A program made the translations under genes and the position numbers. From Eutreptiella sp. 'Long Island Sound 2002' (taxonomy: Eukaryota; Euglenozoa; Euglenophyceae; Eutreptiales; Eutreptiaceae), in the NCBI GenBank assembly GCA_964036045.1, contig OZ038379.1, positions 15,202,317 through 15,266,316 of the forward strand: 64,000 nt of DNA, in the 5' to 3' direction. The notes under the pieces were generated by a model that had not been told where the DNA came from, did no database searches, and saw only the letters and a program-made list of their open reading frames with translations. This document shows positions 23,725-35,600 of this stretch, one piece after another. Within the stretch, counting starts at the first letter, position 1. Every line of letters begins with the position of its first letter.

Positions 23725-24861
23725 GCTGCTGCTGCTGCTGCTAAACCTGGTAGGTCCACCCTAGACACTAAAAAGGGTTATAAAACCAAGACTGGTTCCA
23801 CCAGCTCGGTGACCCTAACCCTAATCAAGACTGAATATTGGGACCGAGCTGGTGGGGGAGGGAACATCAGCTATGACTGGTGAGGGACATCAAGAATGAT
23901 TCACACATTGATGGCCGTTGACAGAGTGGAATCAGCTTGCAAGTGATCCCCTTCACCACAAGGCCCACTTTCGAGGCTTTTTTGGACTTCTGAGGGGCCA
24001 AAATGCCCCCAAAATGGGCTCAAAATGGGCTCATTTCACCCGTTGGTGCACCCCAAATGGTCCAGGATGATTGTTGCAAAAAAGTGTTTTTGACCCATTT
24101 TTGACCCATTTTTGGTCCCGAAACAACCCATTTTCAAGGCATTTTGGGATTTTCGGAGGACCAAAATGGGCCACCACAACCTCAAAACAGTCCAAAAACA
24201 CTTGTTTTAGCGTCGCACACGGTCTAGGATCATTTTTGAGAAAAGTCATCTTTTGGCCCCTATTGGACCCTAATGACCCATTTGGGCACCCACCTGTTTG
24301 GGCTTGAGCTTGCGGCTTGCCGCAGCCTGGTACGGGCCTAGGTATTGGGGTCTAGGCGTCCGTTTGGGCCATTATGAGGGGTGGAAACCACAAAAAGTGG
24401 GGGGTTGCAGGTGGATTAGGTGCCCTCCGAATCGCATTTTGAGCCATGTAGCCAAAGATATGACCTATTCTTGGTTTGTGTCTGTCAGCATATGGAGCTC
24501 CTGGGGCCCTTTTTGGGCCGTTTCCGGGACATATCATGGAGTTAGAGGGCCGCAAAGGGCTCGTTGACACGGGAAAGTCAAGCCGCACATAGAGTGTACC
24601 CACCCTTTCCCTTCGTTTGGCCGTTGTGAATGGGTTCTAGGGCTGTTTTGGCCCAAAAATGGCTATTTTTGGCCCTAAATTGCAGTTTTTGAAACTGAGG
24701 TCCGCCACTTGCGACAACTGTTCCCGGCCGCCACCGTGGAGTTTCTCGCTCAAACTTTGTGTGATTGTACTTCACACCCATAGGCATCATCCACCAAAAT
24801 TTCGCTCGAATTTGAAGCACCACAACGGAGTACTGATTTTCCCCCATTTCGCGCGTGCTGC

Positions 24862-24896
<35 letters not shown>

Positions 24897-26030
24897 GCTG
24901 CTGCTGCTGCTAAACCTGGTAGGTCCACCCTAGACACTAAAAAGGGTTATAAAACCAAGACTGGTTCCACCAGCTCGGTGACCCTAACCCTAATCAAGAC
25001 TGAATATTGGGACCGAGCTGGTGGGGGAGGGAACATCAGCTATGACTGGTGAGGGACATCAAGAATGATTCACACATTGATGGCCGTTGACAGAGTGGAA
25101 TCAGCTTGCAAGTGATCCCCTTCACCACAAGGCCCACTTTCGAGGCTTTTTTGGACTTCTGAGGGGCCAAAATGCCCCCAAAATGGGCTCAAAATGGGCT
25201 CATTTCACCCGTTGGTGCACCCCAAATGGTCCAGGATGATTGTTGCAAAAAAGTGTTTTTGACCCATTTTTGACCCATTTTTGGTCCCGAAACAACCCAT
25301 TTTCAAGGCATTTTGGGATTTTCGGAGGACCAAAATGGGCCACCACAACCTCAAAACAGTCCAAAAACACTTGTTTTAGCGTCGCACACGGTCTAGGATC
25401 ATTTTTGAGAAAAGTCATCTTTTGGCCCCTATTGGACCCTAATGACCCATTTGGGCACCCACCTGTTTGGGCTTGAGCTTGCGGCTTGCCGCAGCCTGGT
25501 ACGGGCCTAGGTATTGGGGTCTAGGCGTCCGTTTGGGCCATTATGAGGGGTGGAAACCACAAAAAGTGGGGGGTTGCAGGTGGATTAGGTGCCCTCCGAA
25601 TCGCATTTTGAGCCATGTAGCCAAAGATATGGCCTGTTCTTGGTTTGTGTCTGTCAGCATATGGAGCTCCTGGGGCCCTTTTTGGGCCGTTTCCGGGACA
25701 TATCATGGAGACAGAGGGCCGCAAAGGGCTCGTTGACACGGGAAAGTCAAGCCGCACATAGAGTGTACCCACCCTTTCCCTTCGTTTGGCCGTTGTGAAT
25801 GGGTTCTAGGGCTGTTTTGGCCCAAAAATGGCTGTTTTTGGCCCTAAATTGCAGTTTTTGAAACTGAGGTCCGCCACTTGTGACAACTGTTCCCGGCCGC
25901 CACCGTGGAGTTTCTCGCTCAAACTTTGTGTGATTGTACTTCACACCCATAGGCATCATCCACCAAAATTTTGCTCGAATTTGAAGCACCACAACGGAGT
26001 ACTGATTTTCCCCCATTTCGCGCGTGCTGC

Positions 26031-26065
<35 letters not shown>

Positions 26066-26635
26066 GCTGCTGCTGCTGCTAAACCTGGTAGGTCCACCCT
26101 AGACACTAAAAAGGGTTATAAAACCAAGGCTGGTTCCACCAGCTCGGTGACCCTAACCCTAATCAAGACTGAATATTGGGACCGAGCTGGTGGGGGAGGG
26201 AACATCAGCTATGACTGGTGAGGGACATCAAGAATGATTCACACATTGATGGCCGTTGACAGAGTGGGATCAGCTTGCAAGTGATCCCCTTCACCACAAG
26301 GCCCACTTTCAAGGCTTTTTTGGACTTCTGAGGGGCCAAAATGCCCCCAAAATGGGCTCAAAATGGGCTCATTTCACCCGTTGGTGCACCCCAAATGGTC
26401 CAGGATGATTGTTTCAAAAAAGTGTTTTTGACCCATTTTTGACCCATTTTTGGTCCCGAAACAACCCATTTTCAAGGCATTTTGGGATTTTCGGAGGACC
26501 AAAATGGGCCACCACAACCTCAAAACAGTCCAAAAACACTTGTTTTAGCATCACACATGGTCTAGGATCATTTTTGAGAAAAGTCATCTTTTGGCCCCTA
26601 TTGGACCCTAATGACCCATTTGGGCACCCACCTGC
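21961..26635. repeat. Tandem array of 1169-bp units
   Basis: CCTAATCAAG recurs at 22651, 23820, 24989 and 26158, exactly 1169 bp apart each time. A partial, internally deleted unit precedes these (21961-22650) and a truncated one follows (26158-26635). Full units differ mainly by point changes and by the length of a (GCTT)n(CTG)n tract. Each junction holds CCACCAGCTCGGT, then CCCTAACCCTAA, then ACCGAGCTGGTGG. That is a 13-bp inverted repeat enclosing two telomere-type repeats. No convincing gene is present; recurring 60-119 codon frames are explained by the repetition. Confidence 0.92.
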
Positions 26636-29309
26636 TTTTTTTTTGATGCATGGGGGTTTCCCCCCGGCGAGCATTACTCAAAGCGGCCTAACCACGGGCA
26701 AGAGCGTTCATGGCGAGCCGAAGTCCAAAGCAAGAGAAAGTATGTACACAAATAGTATAAGTACCTGTTCTTGCTGAGACCTGGGCACAGACCAGGTTCA
26801 TCTGGGTGCAGTGCACTGCCCTGAATGGCACCAGTGGCCAGAAAATAACCTAAGCTCTGCTGCGGAGGACCAGAGTAATGTGCTGAAAAAAGAAAAAATT
26901 AAGAATAAGTGCAAGGAACCCTAAGCACTGACACCGGGGGCGCCGCAGCTTACTCGCCACTGGCAGCCCAGCCAACAAGGCGTCTGGCAAAGAGAATCAT
27001 GCAAAAAGAGAAGCAAAAGGAGGACAGAGACTGGCTGCATGGGGCGCGGGTACCAAGGGCAGGGCCATAGGCCGAGCTCTGGACTCATTCACGCACTGCA
27101 CCAGGGCGTGGGTGCGCCGAGGTGTGTGTGTGTGTGTCCCATGCGAGGCACAGGGGGGGGGGTCATGGTTGCCGAAAACTGCAGTGGGGGGGGGGGGGGG
27201 GCTGCAGTTGACAGAGAAGAGGTGAATGACGGAGAGAAGCAAAAGGAGGACAGAGACTGGCTGCATGGGGCGCGGGTACCTAGGGCAGGGCCATAGGCCG
27301 AGCTCTGGACTCATTCACGCACTGCACCAGGGCGTGGGTGCGCCGGGGTGTGTGTGTGTGTCCCATGCGAGGCACAGGGGGGGGGGGGGGGGCATGGTTG
27401 CCGAAAACTGCAGTGGGGGGGGGGGGGGGGCTGCAGTTGACAGAGAAGAGGTGAATGACGGAGAGCGGGTAAAAAAAGAAAAAAAAAAGAAAGAAAAAAG
27501 CTGGGGGAGGAGGACACCTTTCCCGGAAATTCAGTGTGGGGCGGAGACCCCCCGGTCGCTAGTGGAGCTTAATCTCCTTTCACACTGAAGTGTTGGGGAA
27601 CTGTGACCCGTGGAGTGAAGGTGAAGTGAGGTGGAGAGTGTCTGTCTTAGTGACTGTGCGGCAGGTAGCACCAGAGCGTTTTTTGTTTGGATGTTTGTTG
27701 ATGGGGGCGGGTGATTTAATTTTTGGGAAAGAGAGTTGAGTGGGGTGGTGGGCTGATGTGCTGTAGATGGAGACTGAGTTTTTCCGGGGGTTGTCAGTGG
27801 TGTCTGGCTGCAGAGTGTGCAGGTCTGGTATGGGGTTATTTCTGAGCCACTGTTGGACGTCTTGCAGTGTTGTTTTGAGGCGTTGGCGTCGTTTTTTCAT
27901 GGCAGAGTAGAGGTGATTTCTGTGTTGAGTGTAGGTGAGTGCAGGTGGGGGTGAACGGAGAAGGTTACTGAGAGAGTTAGGAATCAGTGTACGGATGAAG
28001 TTGCGGCGGTCACCCAGTGTTGCGGTGGTCCACCAATCAGAAATGAGGTCGTTGAAAGGGGAAGGCCAGGCGTTGATGATGGCTTGGCGTAGGTGTGCAG
28101 TGGCTGTGCATTCAGCTACCACTGTTATTGGGTCCAGAGGGTGTTTCTGGAGACATTTGGGGCAGGGGTATTTATTAAGGATGTAGTGTGGTTGGTAGCC
28201 AGTGCAGCTGTACAGACCATTAACCCATTTGAAGGGGAAACGGGAAAACCAGGAGGTATGAGAGTAAAAATCTCTGCTCATGGAGAGGTGTATGTTATTG
28301 TGAGAGTGTGCAGGGAGTAAGTGTTTGACAGATTTAAGTGATACCTTACCTGGGAGTGGTGTGCACTGGTGATAAATGAAGTAAGTGGAACTTGGTTGGT
28401 GTGATCCTGGGGGGTAGTTGATGTTATTGGAGGCCCATTTAGAGATGGCGTCAGAGTAGTCAGTGTCAGTGTTAGTGATCTGGACAGTCATGTCGGGGAA
28501 AGTCGCTGTGGTTTTGTTTGAGTTGGGGTGATCCAGAGTGCCTAAGTGCCAGATTGTGGTCCTTTTGGGATGCTGAGTGTTCTGAGTGGCAGAGTAGGTG
28601 GGTGGATCAGTGGCAGACTGGTAGTAGGTGAAGGCTATTTCTGTTGGGGTGTGAGCAGGGAGTTGGTTAAGCAGGCAGGGGTTAATGTTTGGGATGTTGT
28701 GACAATGGTAGCCTAGAAATTTGGCGGAGGAGGCAGTCATGTGTTGAAGCAGGTTGGGTTCGTAGGAGTCAGTGAGCAGGGTGTTGATGACTGTTTCATT
28801 GGTGGTTTGGGGGCCATGGCGAAAGGAGTAACGTAGGGTGTGGTTGATGGTTTGTAAGTGTGTTGTGATAGAGACTTTGGTAATATTGAGGCCAAAGGAG
28901 GCATTAGAGGAGTATTTAGTTTTGTTAGGGGTGCAATAAGAGAGTTTGCCAGACTTGGAGATGTGAGTCCATATGAGAGCGTCTAGTTTGTCGAGTTTAT
29001 CTTGAGGAAGGGAGTTGTAGATAAGGCGGTAGGTGAGCGTAGGAATGAGTTGAATGTTGGAGAGTTTGATGATTTCGTTGTGAGTGAGGGGGAGAGTGGA
29101 GAGGTTGGTAAAGAAGGAATTGATGGTGTTCACCAGGAGTTGATAAGTGCCAAGGTATTTGTAAAAACTTCGGGGGTTACCACTGTTATCGAAAGTGCTG
29201 AAGTGAGTAGAAGAGGAGATGCGGATGGTTACGTGGGGAGCGTTGTTGAGTGCGTGAAGTTCGGATTTGGTGGCATTGAAAGAGAGGCCGTATAGGGGCC
29301 CTTCGGTGA
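26636..29309 (-). mobile_element. 5'-truncated LINE (non-LTR retrotransposon) with poly(A) tail
   Basis: The element reads on the minus strand. Its 3' end is a run of nine A (T at 26636-26644) and its 5' end is truncated within the reverse transcriptase at ~29309. ACCCACCTGC occurs at both edges (26626-26635 and 29310-29319) as a target-site duplication; up to three further T residues also match. The target was the end of the 1169-bp array. The ~0.9 kb between the coding stop and the tail has G-rich runs and a 226-bp tandem duplication (AGCAAAAGG at 27012 and 27238). Confidence 0.87.
27580..29307 (-). CDS. LINE reverse transcriptase, C-terminal remnant
   Basis: A frame of about 575 codons is open from the truncated 5' edge to a stop at 27580. 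It begins GPLYGLSFNATKSELHAL, which matches the region just after the catalytic Asp pair of non-LTR reverse transcriptases, then KYLGTY, the next conserved motif. IQLIPTLTYRLIYNSLPQDK resembles the thumb region. A C-P-K-C followed by a later Cys in the last third resembles the C-terminal zinc-binding region of LINE proteins. The catalytic YxDD itself and the endonuclease are missing, so this copy cannot move by itself. The frame is still open, which suggests a fairly recent insertion. The clade is not determined. Confidence 0.82.
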   Translation of the reverse strand, partial: TEGPLYGLSFNATKSELHALNNAPHVTIRISSSTHFSTFDNSGNPRSFYKYLGTYQLLVNTINSFFTNLSTLPLTHNEIIKLSNIQLIPTLTYRLIYNSLPQDKLDKLDALIWTHISKSGKLSYCTPNKTKYSSNASFGLNITKVSITTHLQTINHTLRYSFRHGPQTTNETVINTLLTDSYEPNLLQHMTASSAKFLGYHCHNIPNINPCLLNQLPAHTPTEIAFTYYQSATDPPTYSATQNTQHPKRTTIWHLGTLDHPNSNKTTATFPDMTVQITNTDTDYSDAISKWASNNINYPPGSHQPSSTYFIYHQCTPLPGKVSLKSVKHLLPAHSHNNIHLSMSRDFYSHTSWFSRFPFKWVNGLYSCTGYQPHYILNKYPCPKCLQKHPLDPITVVAECTATAHLRQAIINAWPSPFNDLISDWWTTATLGDRRNFIRTLIPNSLSNLLRSPPPALTYTQHRNHLYSAMKKRRQRLKTTLQDVQQWLRNNPIPDLHTLQPDTTDNPRKNSVSIYSTSAHHPTQLSFPKIKSPAPINKHPNKKRSGATCRTVTKTDTLHLTSPSLHGSQFPNTSV

Positions 29310-29342
29310 ACCCACCTGCTTTGGTTTGAGCTTGTACCTCAG

Positions 29343-29637
29343 CAACTTCTGTTCCACCACCGCAGCCTTCACCTTCGCGGCCATCAACCGGACGTTCCTA
29401 CGGCAGATGCTGCACTACAAAGAATGGCTGTTCGAGAAGAAGCCAAGCATCCTCACAAAGCTTTGGGGTGGGCTCGTGAAGTACGGGTTCATGCAACAGA
29501 GTGTGCCTGCGCTATACACGTATCAGGGTGCTCTGCCCAAGCAGCCGGTGCCAAGTATTCGGGCCACATGTGACAAGTACCTGAGCACTGTCAAGCCACT
29601 GCTGGAGCCCAAAGAGTACGATGTGATGGTGCAGCAG
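29343..29637 (+). CDS. CPT1: CPT1-type gene, first visible exon
   Basis: This exon encodes the membrane-proximal region ([20 protein letters not shown]) and the ALPKQPVPS signature. The donor CAG|GTGGAG at 29638 is in phase 0. The start is uncertain: acceptors end at 29342 (TACCTCAG) and 29365 (CACCGCAG). The upstream side is only ~25 bp from the LINE. Confidence 0.85.
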
Positions 29638-32600
29638 GTGGAGCGCATAGTGCTGTGTGCAGTGCATAGTGTGGCGTGCCCCCCCCCCCCCCCCTGCCTT
29701 GCGCATGCACGGCCTTGTCTAAGCACTGGTTGGGCGTTAAACCGCCGTTTTGAGGAAAATTTTTGGGACCGCTGTTTTTATGGTCCAGAATGGAGGATTG
29801 GGTGTTTGTAGACTGTTTGTACAGGGAAAGAGGGGCTCAGTCATGTTTGTGATAGTGCATTGTGGTCATAACAACATTGTACCACACATTGCAACCCCAT
29901 GCTGTTTGTTCTGATGTGATTTTCAGCCATGGCTAACAATGTTATTCCCGGCATGGCTGTCACGTACCCTCGGAGCACTGGGGAACATGTGTCTGCCAAA
30001 ATTTGTGGTCCCTTTTGTCATGGGGACAACTACATCCATTTGAAGTACATGCGGAATGGGAAGTACCCGGGGGGGGGGGGGGGGGCGACTCCGCGGCTCC
30101 TAGGACGCCAACTACCCCCCCCCCCCCCAGGGGCCTCCGGCCAATAGTTAGTTGGGGGGGTAGTTGGCGTCCAGAACTGAGGGGTCACCCCCCGTGGGGA
30201 AGTATATTGAGCACAATGCCGCCTTTGATAAAGTGCTCTTCCCCATTTGCAGCCCCTCGCCATCCCCATCTGAGGGCTCCCCCACACCTTTGCTGTCACG
30301 AGTGTCACGCGCATGCACGGCCTTGTCTAAGCACGGGGTGGGCGTTGAACCGCCGTTTTGACCTGACTTTTGGGACCGCGGCCGTGCTTGCGCAAGGGGG
30401 GGGGGGGGGTACGATGCGGTGTGGGTACTGTGTGGTGTGTGGTATGGTGTGCAGTTTGGTCTGCAGCGCGTGCATGTCCTGTGTGTAGTTCCCCTTGTAT
30501 AGTTCGTGTTGTACATTGTATGTTGTGCAGTGTGAAGTGTGTGATGTGGGGTTTGTGGTGTGCGAGGGTGTGTTCGTCACTGAAGGTGCACACCTTACGA
30601 CAGAAATTTGTCTTGGTATTTTGCGACACTTGGCCGACATTTTGTGCCACACAGCCCATTCGGCAGCACGTGGCGCTCCCACATGGTGGCCCATGGTATG
30701 CCCTGCACGTGTCCTACATGTCCTCAACAGGTGACTCAATTCCAGAGCAATGAGGGGCGCAAGTTGCAGCGATACCTCGAAATCAAGTCGTGGATCACGG
30801 ACAACTACGTGTCGGACTGGTGGCTGAAGTTTGTGTACCTGCGGGGCCGCAGCCCCCTCATGATCAACAGCAACTACTACGGCATCGGGGAGGGCAGCAT
30901 GGAGTGGGTCCCGACCGACAACCAAGTGGCGCGGTATGCGAGGCCTGGGGCAGGGGAGACGGCGCCTCTGAACATCCCCCACGACGGCGATGGTAATCAG
31001 GGGTGGGCCTCCCGGAGGCTCTGTGTCCGCTGGCTCTTGTACCTTTCAGTGAAGTCCCGTACACTTGCATCAAGTGTGCTCACATCGGGTTGGCTTGCGG
31101 TGCCAATCCCCCCCCCCCGCAGCGGTCAAACCTCACTGTCCTGGAAATGTCTGCGTATGGAGCATTGCTGGCGCCGACGTGGGAGGGGCCCCACGGGGCA
31201 GTGGCAGCGCATGTGAGCAAAGGGACATTAAAAATATTGACACGTTTGGCCAGTGGCTTGGGACAGGCGACGCAGGCAAGTGCCTCCGGAACACTCAAAC
31301 CGGCGCGTGCACCCGGAAGTAGCAACCGACACACTTTCTCAGCCCCCACCGCCCCCCGCCCGCAAGGGGCAGCAGCGGCACTTGGAAAGTGCGGGCAGGG
31401 TTGCGGGACACCTCGTAAAAATAATTTCCCCCGGTTGTTAGGGGTAGTCGAGCGGGCTCCCAGCCCCCCCGCTCAGTGGTCGGACAACCCACCCCCCCCA
31501 TCCATGCGGGGATGATTACCCCCTCAAAGGACGCACACGTACGTACACCCGCAAGTACCAACCGGCATACTCCTTCAGCCTTGATGGCACGCTCCCCCCT
31601 CCCCCACAGAGCCCCCGCCTTTCCAAAACCTCCGCCGCCGCCCGTTTAAGGATTGGTGCCGGCAGCCCCCCCCCCCCCCCCCTCCCCCCAAAGGCCACAC
31701 AGAGCCCTTGCGGAGGGATGGGGAGGCATGAATATGAGGTGTTGCCCCTCCCGCAGCCTCGGCGCGTGCGCAGGGCCGCCAGCATGATCTACCAGTTCAC
31801 GAAGGTCAAGCAGGCGCTGGACCGTGAGACTCTCCCGCCGCACGTCCTGCGGGACATTGTGCCCATCTGCATGGACCAGTACCACCACGTGTTCTCCCTG
31901 ACCCGCATCCCGGGCCGCGACACGGACACCCTCCGCAAGTGGGACCAGGCCGAGTCCCGCCACATCGCCGTGCTGTACCGCGGCGTGTGGTACCGCGTGC
32001 ACATGTTCTCGGCGGAAGGCAAGCCCCTCAGCCTCTACCAGATCCAGTCCATCCTCCAGGGCATTGTGGACGCCGGGGCGCACGCCACCGGCCCCGAGCG
32101 CAGCCCCGGCCTCCACCCGCCCGCGAAGAGGGTGACGTCCCTGCCGGACCTCGACGACCTGCAGACCCGCACGGCAACGCCAGAGCCCCTGCCGCCGCCT
32201 GCGGAGCTGCTCGCAGCCCTCACGACCGACAACCGCTCCACGTGGGCCGCCGTGCGGGAGGAGGTGCTGCACTGCACGCCCGGCCGCCTCCCCCCCCCCA
32301 TCCCGGGCCTTGTTTTGGGAGCAGTGAACTGTAGAGGCGAGGGGGGGGGGGTGCGGCTGGAGCCTGTTTCCCAGACCCCCCCCTCCCCTTTCCCCCGGGC
32401 GGCGACCGCAGCAGGTATCGCCCCACTGCCGGGCTGAGGGGTTACCCCGGGTGTGTGGGTGCATCCACCAAAAAAGGAACAAGCAACCAAGGCCCCAAAT
32501 GCCTGGAAGTGTTGTGCGCCACAGACCCCCCCCCCCCCTCCCCCGCCAACACCCAAGTACCTCACTGACAATGACAAAGATGAGAGTGACGGCGCAATGT

Positions 32601-35600
32601 GGGTTTCCTCAAAGGCCTGGGAGCAGGGAACGCCTCGCATTGCTTGCTTCGTGATGCGTCTGCGCTGCCCCGGTCTGTTGGTTCACCTGACTGGAGGCCC
32701 CCGCGTGATGGGCCGCACCAGGAGGCCCCGTCCTGCCTCGGTGACTCACCCGCCTTTCTTTTTGTTGGGATTTTCTCGAGACGTACGAAGCATTTTCGCA
32801 CCCCAACAGACCCGACCAACCCCTCACCTGCACAGCCCCTGTCTTCATGTGACCCCAGAGAAGGGGGGGGGTGTCTGGAGAAGCGGGGCCGGTACGCCGG
32901 AAGTCCCCCGATCCGAACCATCTGCAATGGAGGAGAACCTCCACATTTCGGTCGGGTTCCACCTCTTTTCCTCCTCCCGTTTGTCCCCTCAAATGCCCTG
33001 CAGCGGCTTTGGGGCCATCCATTTGGCCAGGGATGTCCCAGGGCACTGCGTGTTCTGCGTTGCCCACACAATGCGCCATCACTTCTGGTCAGGCCATTGC
33101 TGAGTCGGACCTGTTGCTTAGTCTGAGGGAAGTGAAGAGGTGTGTGTGTGTGTGGGTGGGTGGGTGGGTGGGTGGGTGGTTTCAGACCATTTTTGGGCCA
33201 TTTTCCCCGGCTAAGGCCCCTCTGGGAACGGGGGGGGGGGGGGGTCCGCTTTTCTTGGGTCTCGGGTGGTGGAGGGTTGGGGATGGGTACCACAGCAGCG
33301 CGGGTGTTGGCCGCAGGTCTTGCAGGGGATGCCACCCGTTCGGCATTCTCGGTCTGTGCCTTGCCTTCAGGATCCCTCTTGTGCGGTTCCACCCCTGTTC
33401 TCTTGCACTATGACACCGTGACAGCACGTGTTTGCTCGTGTGGGGGCACAAATCAGCAACGGGCGGAATGCGAAACGGGAGCATTTGAACTCAAACCTGA
33501 ACGGCGTGGCGTTCTCCCGCCGAACTACAGCCAACGTGGGTTTTGGGATTCCTGGGTATGCCTCTGCTTTGGGCCAGGCTGACCTGAGCAGACCCTGGGT
33601 GGTGCGTCCTGGTGGGTGGGTGGGTGGGTCTGGTGAGGGGCGGTACGCAAAGGCCTGATTCCAGTACATTACGTTGATGCGCTGCGAGGGACAACCATCC
33701 AGCGTGCCATTGGTTCAGTATCTATCACCTACTGTGAATCACCTGTTCGCCGTCCAACACTGGGTCTAGACCGCCCGCTGCAGTGGGACAGACATTCCGC
33801 TCACACATACGAAATGGCATCCCCACCCCCCCAACTCCCGAACTTTGACACAACCAAACCACGTTCGGACCCACAGAGGGTCAGAACGTGCAAAGGCGAG
33901 AGGCCAATAGGCGCCGCCAATGGCAAACAGACTAACACCATGGCCTCGTGCCACCCCCCCCCCCCCCAAACTCCATCCAGTCCTGGAGGCACGCCTCCAC
34001 AGAACACAGGCAACTGTGTTGCAGCGTAAGTACCAACTGGCAAAGCTACTGCACCTTCGATGGTTCACCTCCCCCCGCTCTCAGCACTTCTGCCGCGGGC
34101 TGAACAAGGCGTCGCTGGGCGTGATCGAGCGCGCGCAGTTCGTCGTGCACTTGGACGACGCATCACCAGAGGACTGGTCGACGCAGGGGCACCTGCTGAT
34201 GCACGGCGACGGGGCCAACCGGTGGTGCGACAAGTCCTTCACGCTGGTGGTGTTCGCCAATGCGCGGGTCGGCATCCACGTGGAGCACTCGTGGGGCGAC
34301 GCCCCGACTATGGTGTGTGTACCCCCACTGCCGCCCAGGGGCGCGTGACCTCACCGTGGTGTGGGGGTGAAACCGGGGGGGGTCCCCCCCGGGCTAACAC
34401 GCAATCTGGGGGGTGCCCTGGTCCAGCTGCGGCGGCCAGGGCACGGGATCGCGCGCCCCACCCCTCGCCGGCCACCGTGGGAAAGCCACGATGGCACAGG
34501 GCGGGCTCCACCGGGGGGTGGCGGTATGCGGGAGTAACCCGGGTCCCCCTGTGACCCAGCCCTCTCCAGGGCTCGTGTGCGCTCCCCTGCCCCAACCCAC
34601 AGCACCTTGTGTTCTGCACAGGTACGTCGTGGGGTGGGGATATCGTCCTATCCGACGCCCGTCCGGGCCAGGGGCACAACCACTATGGCCTTCGGCCAGG
34701 GGCCTGATGTCACGGGGGGCTACCGGTCCTGTCCTGCGATGCAATGCGGGGCAACCGTGACATCAGGCCTCACAGCCACGCGCCCTGCTGCACCCGGCGA
34801 GATGCCTGGACCGGAGTGGGATAGGGACGCCCCGTGGGTTCGTCAGGTATTTTTCCTTCCCCCACACAGCGGCGGTTACACCCGAGTCCCTCCGGTCCAG
34901 CCTGGGCCGCGGGGGGATAGGGACGCCCCGTGGGTTCGTCAGGTATTTTTCCTTCCCCCACACAGCGGCGGTTACACCCGAGTCCCTCCGGTCCAGCCTG
35001 GGCCGCGGGGGGATAGGGACGCCCCGTGGGTTCGTCAGGTATTTTTCCTTCCCCCACACAGCGGCGGTTACACCCGAGTCCCTCCGGTCCAGCCTGGGCC
35101 GCGGGGGGATAGGGACGCCCCGTGGGTTCGTCAGGTATTTTTCCTTCCCCCACACAGCGGCGGTTACACCCGAGTCCCTCCGGTCCAGCGTGGGCCGCGG
35201 GGGGATAGGGACGCGCCGTGGGTTCGTCAGGTATTTTTCCCTCCCCCACACAGCGGCGGTTACACCCGAGTCCCTCCGGTCCAGCCTGGGCCGCGGGGGG
35301 ATAGGGACGCCCCGTGGGTTCGTCAGGTGTTTTTCCTTCCCCCACACAGCGGCGGTTACACCCGAGTCCCTCCGGTCCAGCCTGGGCTGCGGGGGGATAG
35401 GGACGCCCCGTGGGTTCGTCAGGTATTTTTCCTTCCCCCACACAGCGGCGGTTACACCCGAGTCCCTCCGGTCCAGCCTGGGCCGCGGGGGGATAGGGAC
35501 GCCCCGTGGGTTCGTCAGGTGTTTTTCCTTCCCCCACACAGCGGCGGTTACACCCGAGTCCCTCCGGTCCAGCCTGGGCCGCGGGGGGATAGGGACGCCC

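Noticed and set aside
22174-26106. Recurring 72-141-codon genes in the 1169-bp units
   Set aside because: Repetition alone explains their conservation; frames conflict between strands and match nothing I know.
29929-30147. Extra CPT1 exon starting [16 protein letters not shown]
   Set aside because: It is preceded by a TTTTCAG, but the flanking CPT1 exons already join without a gap in the family alignment, and the sequence is not CPT-like.
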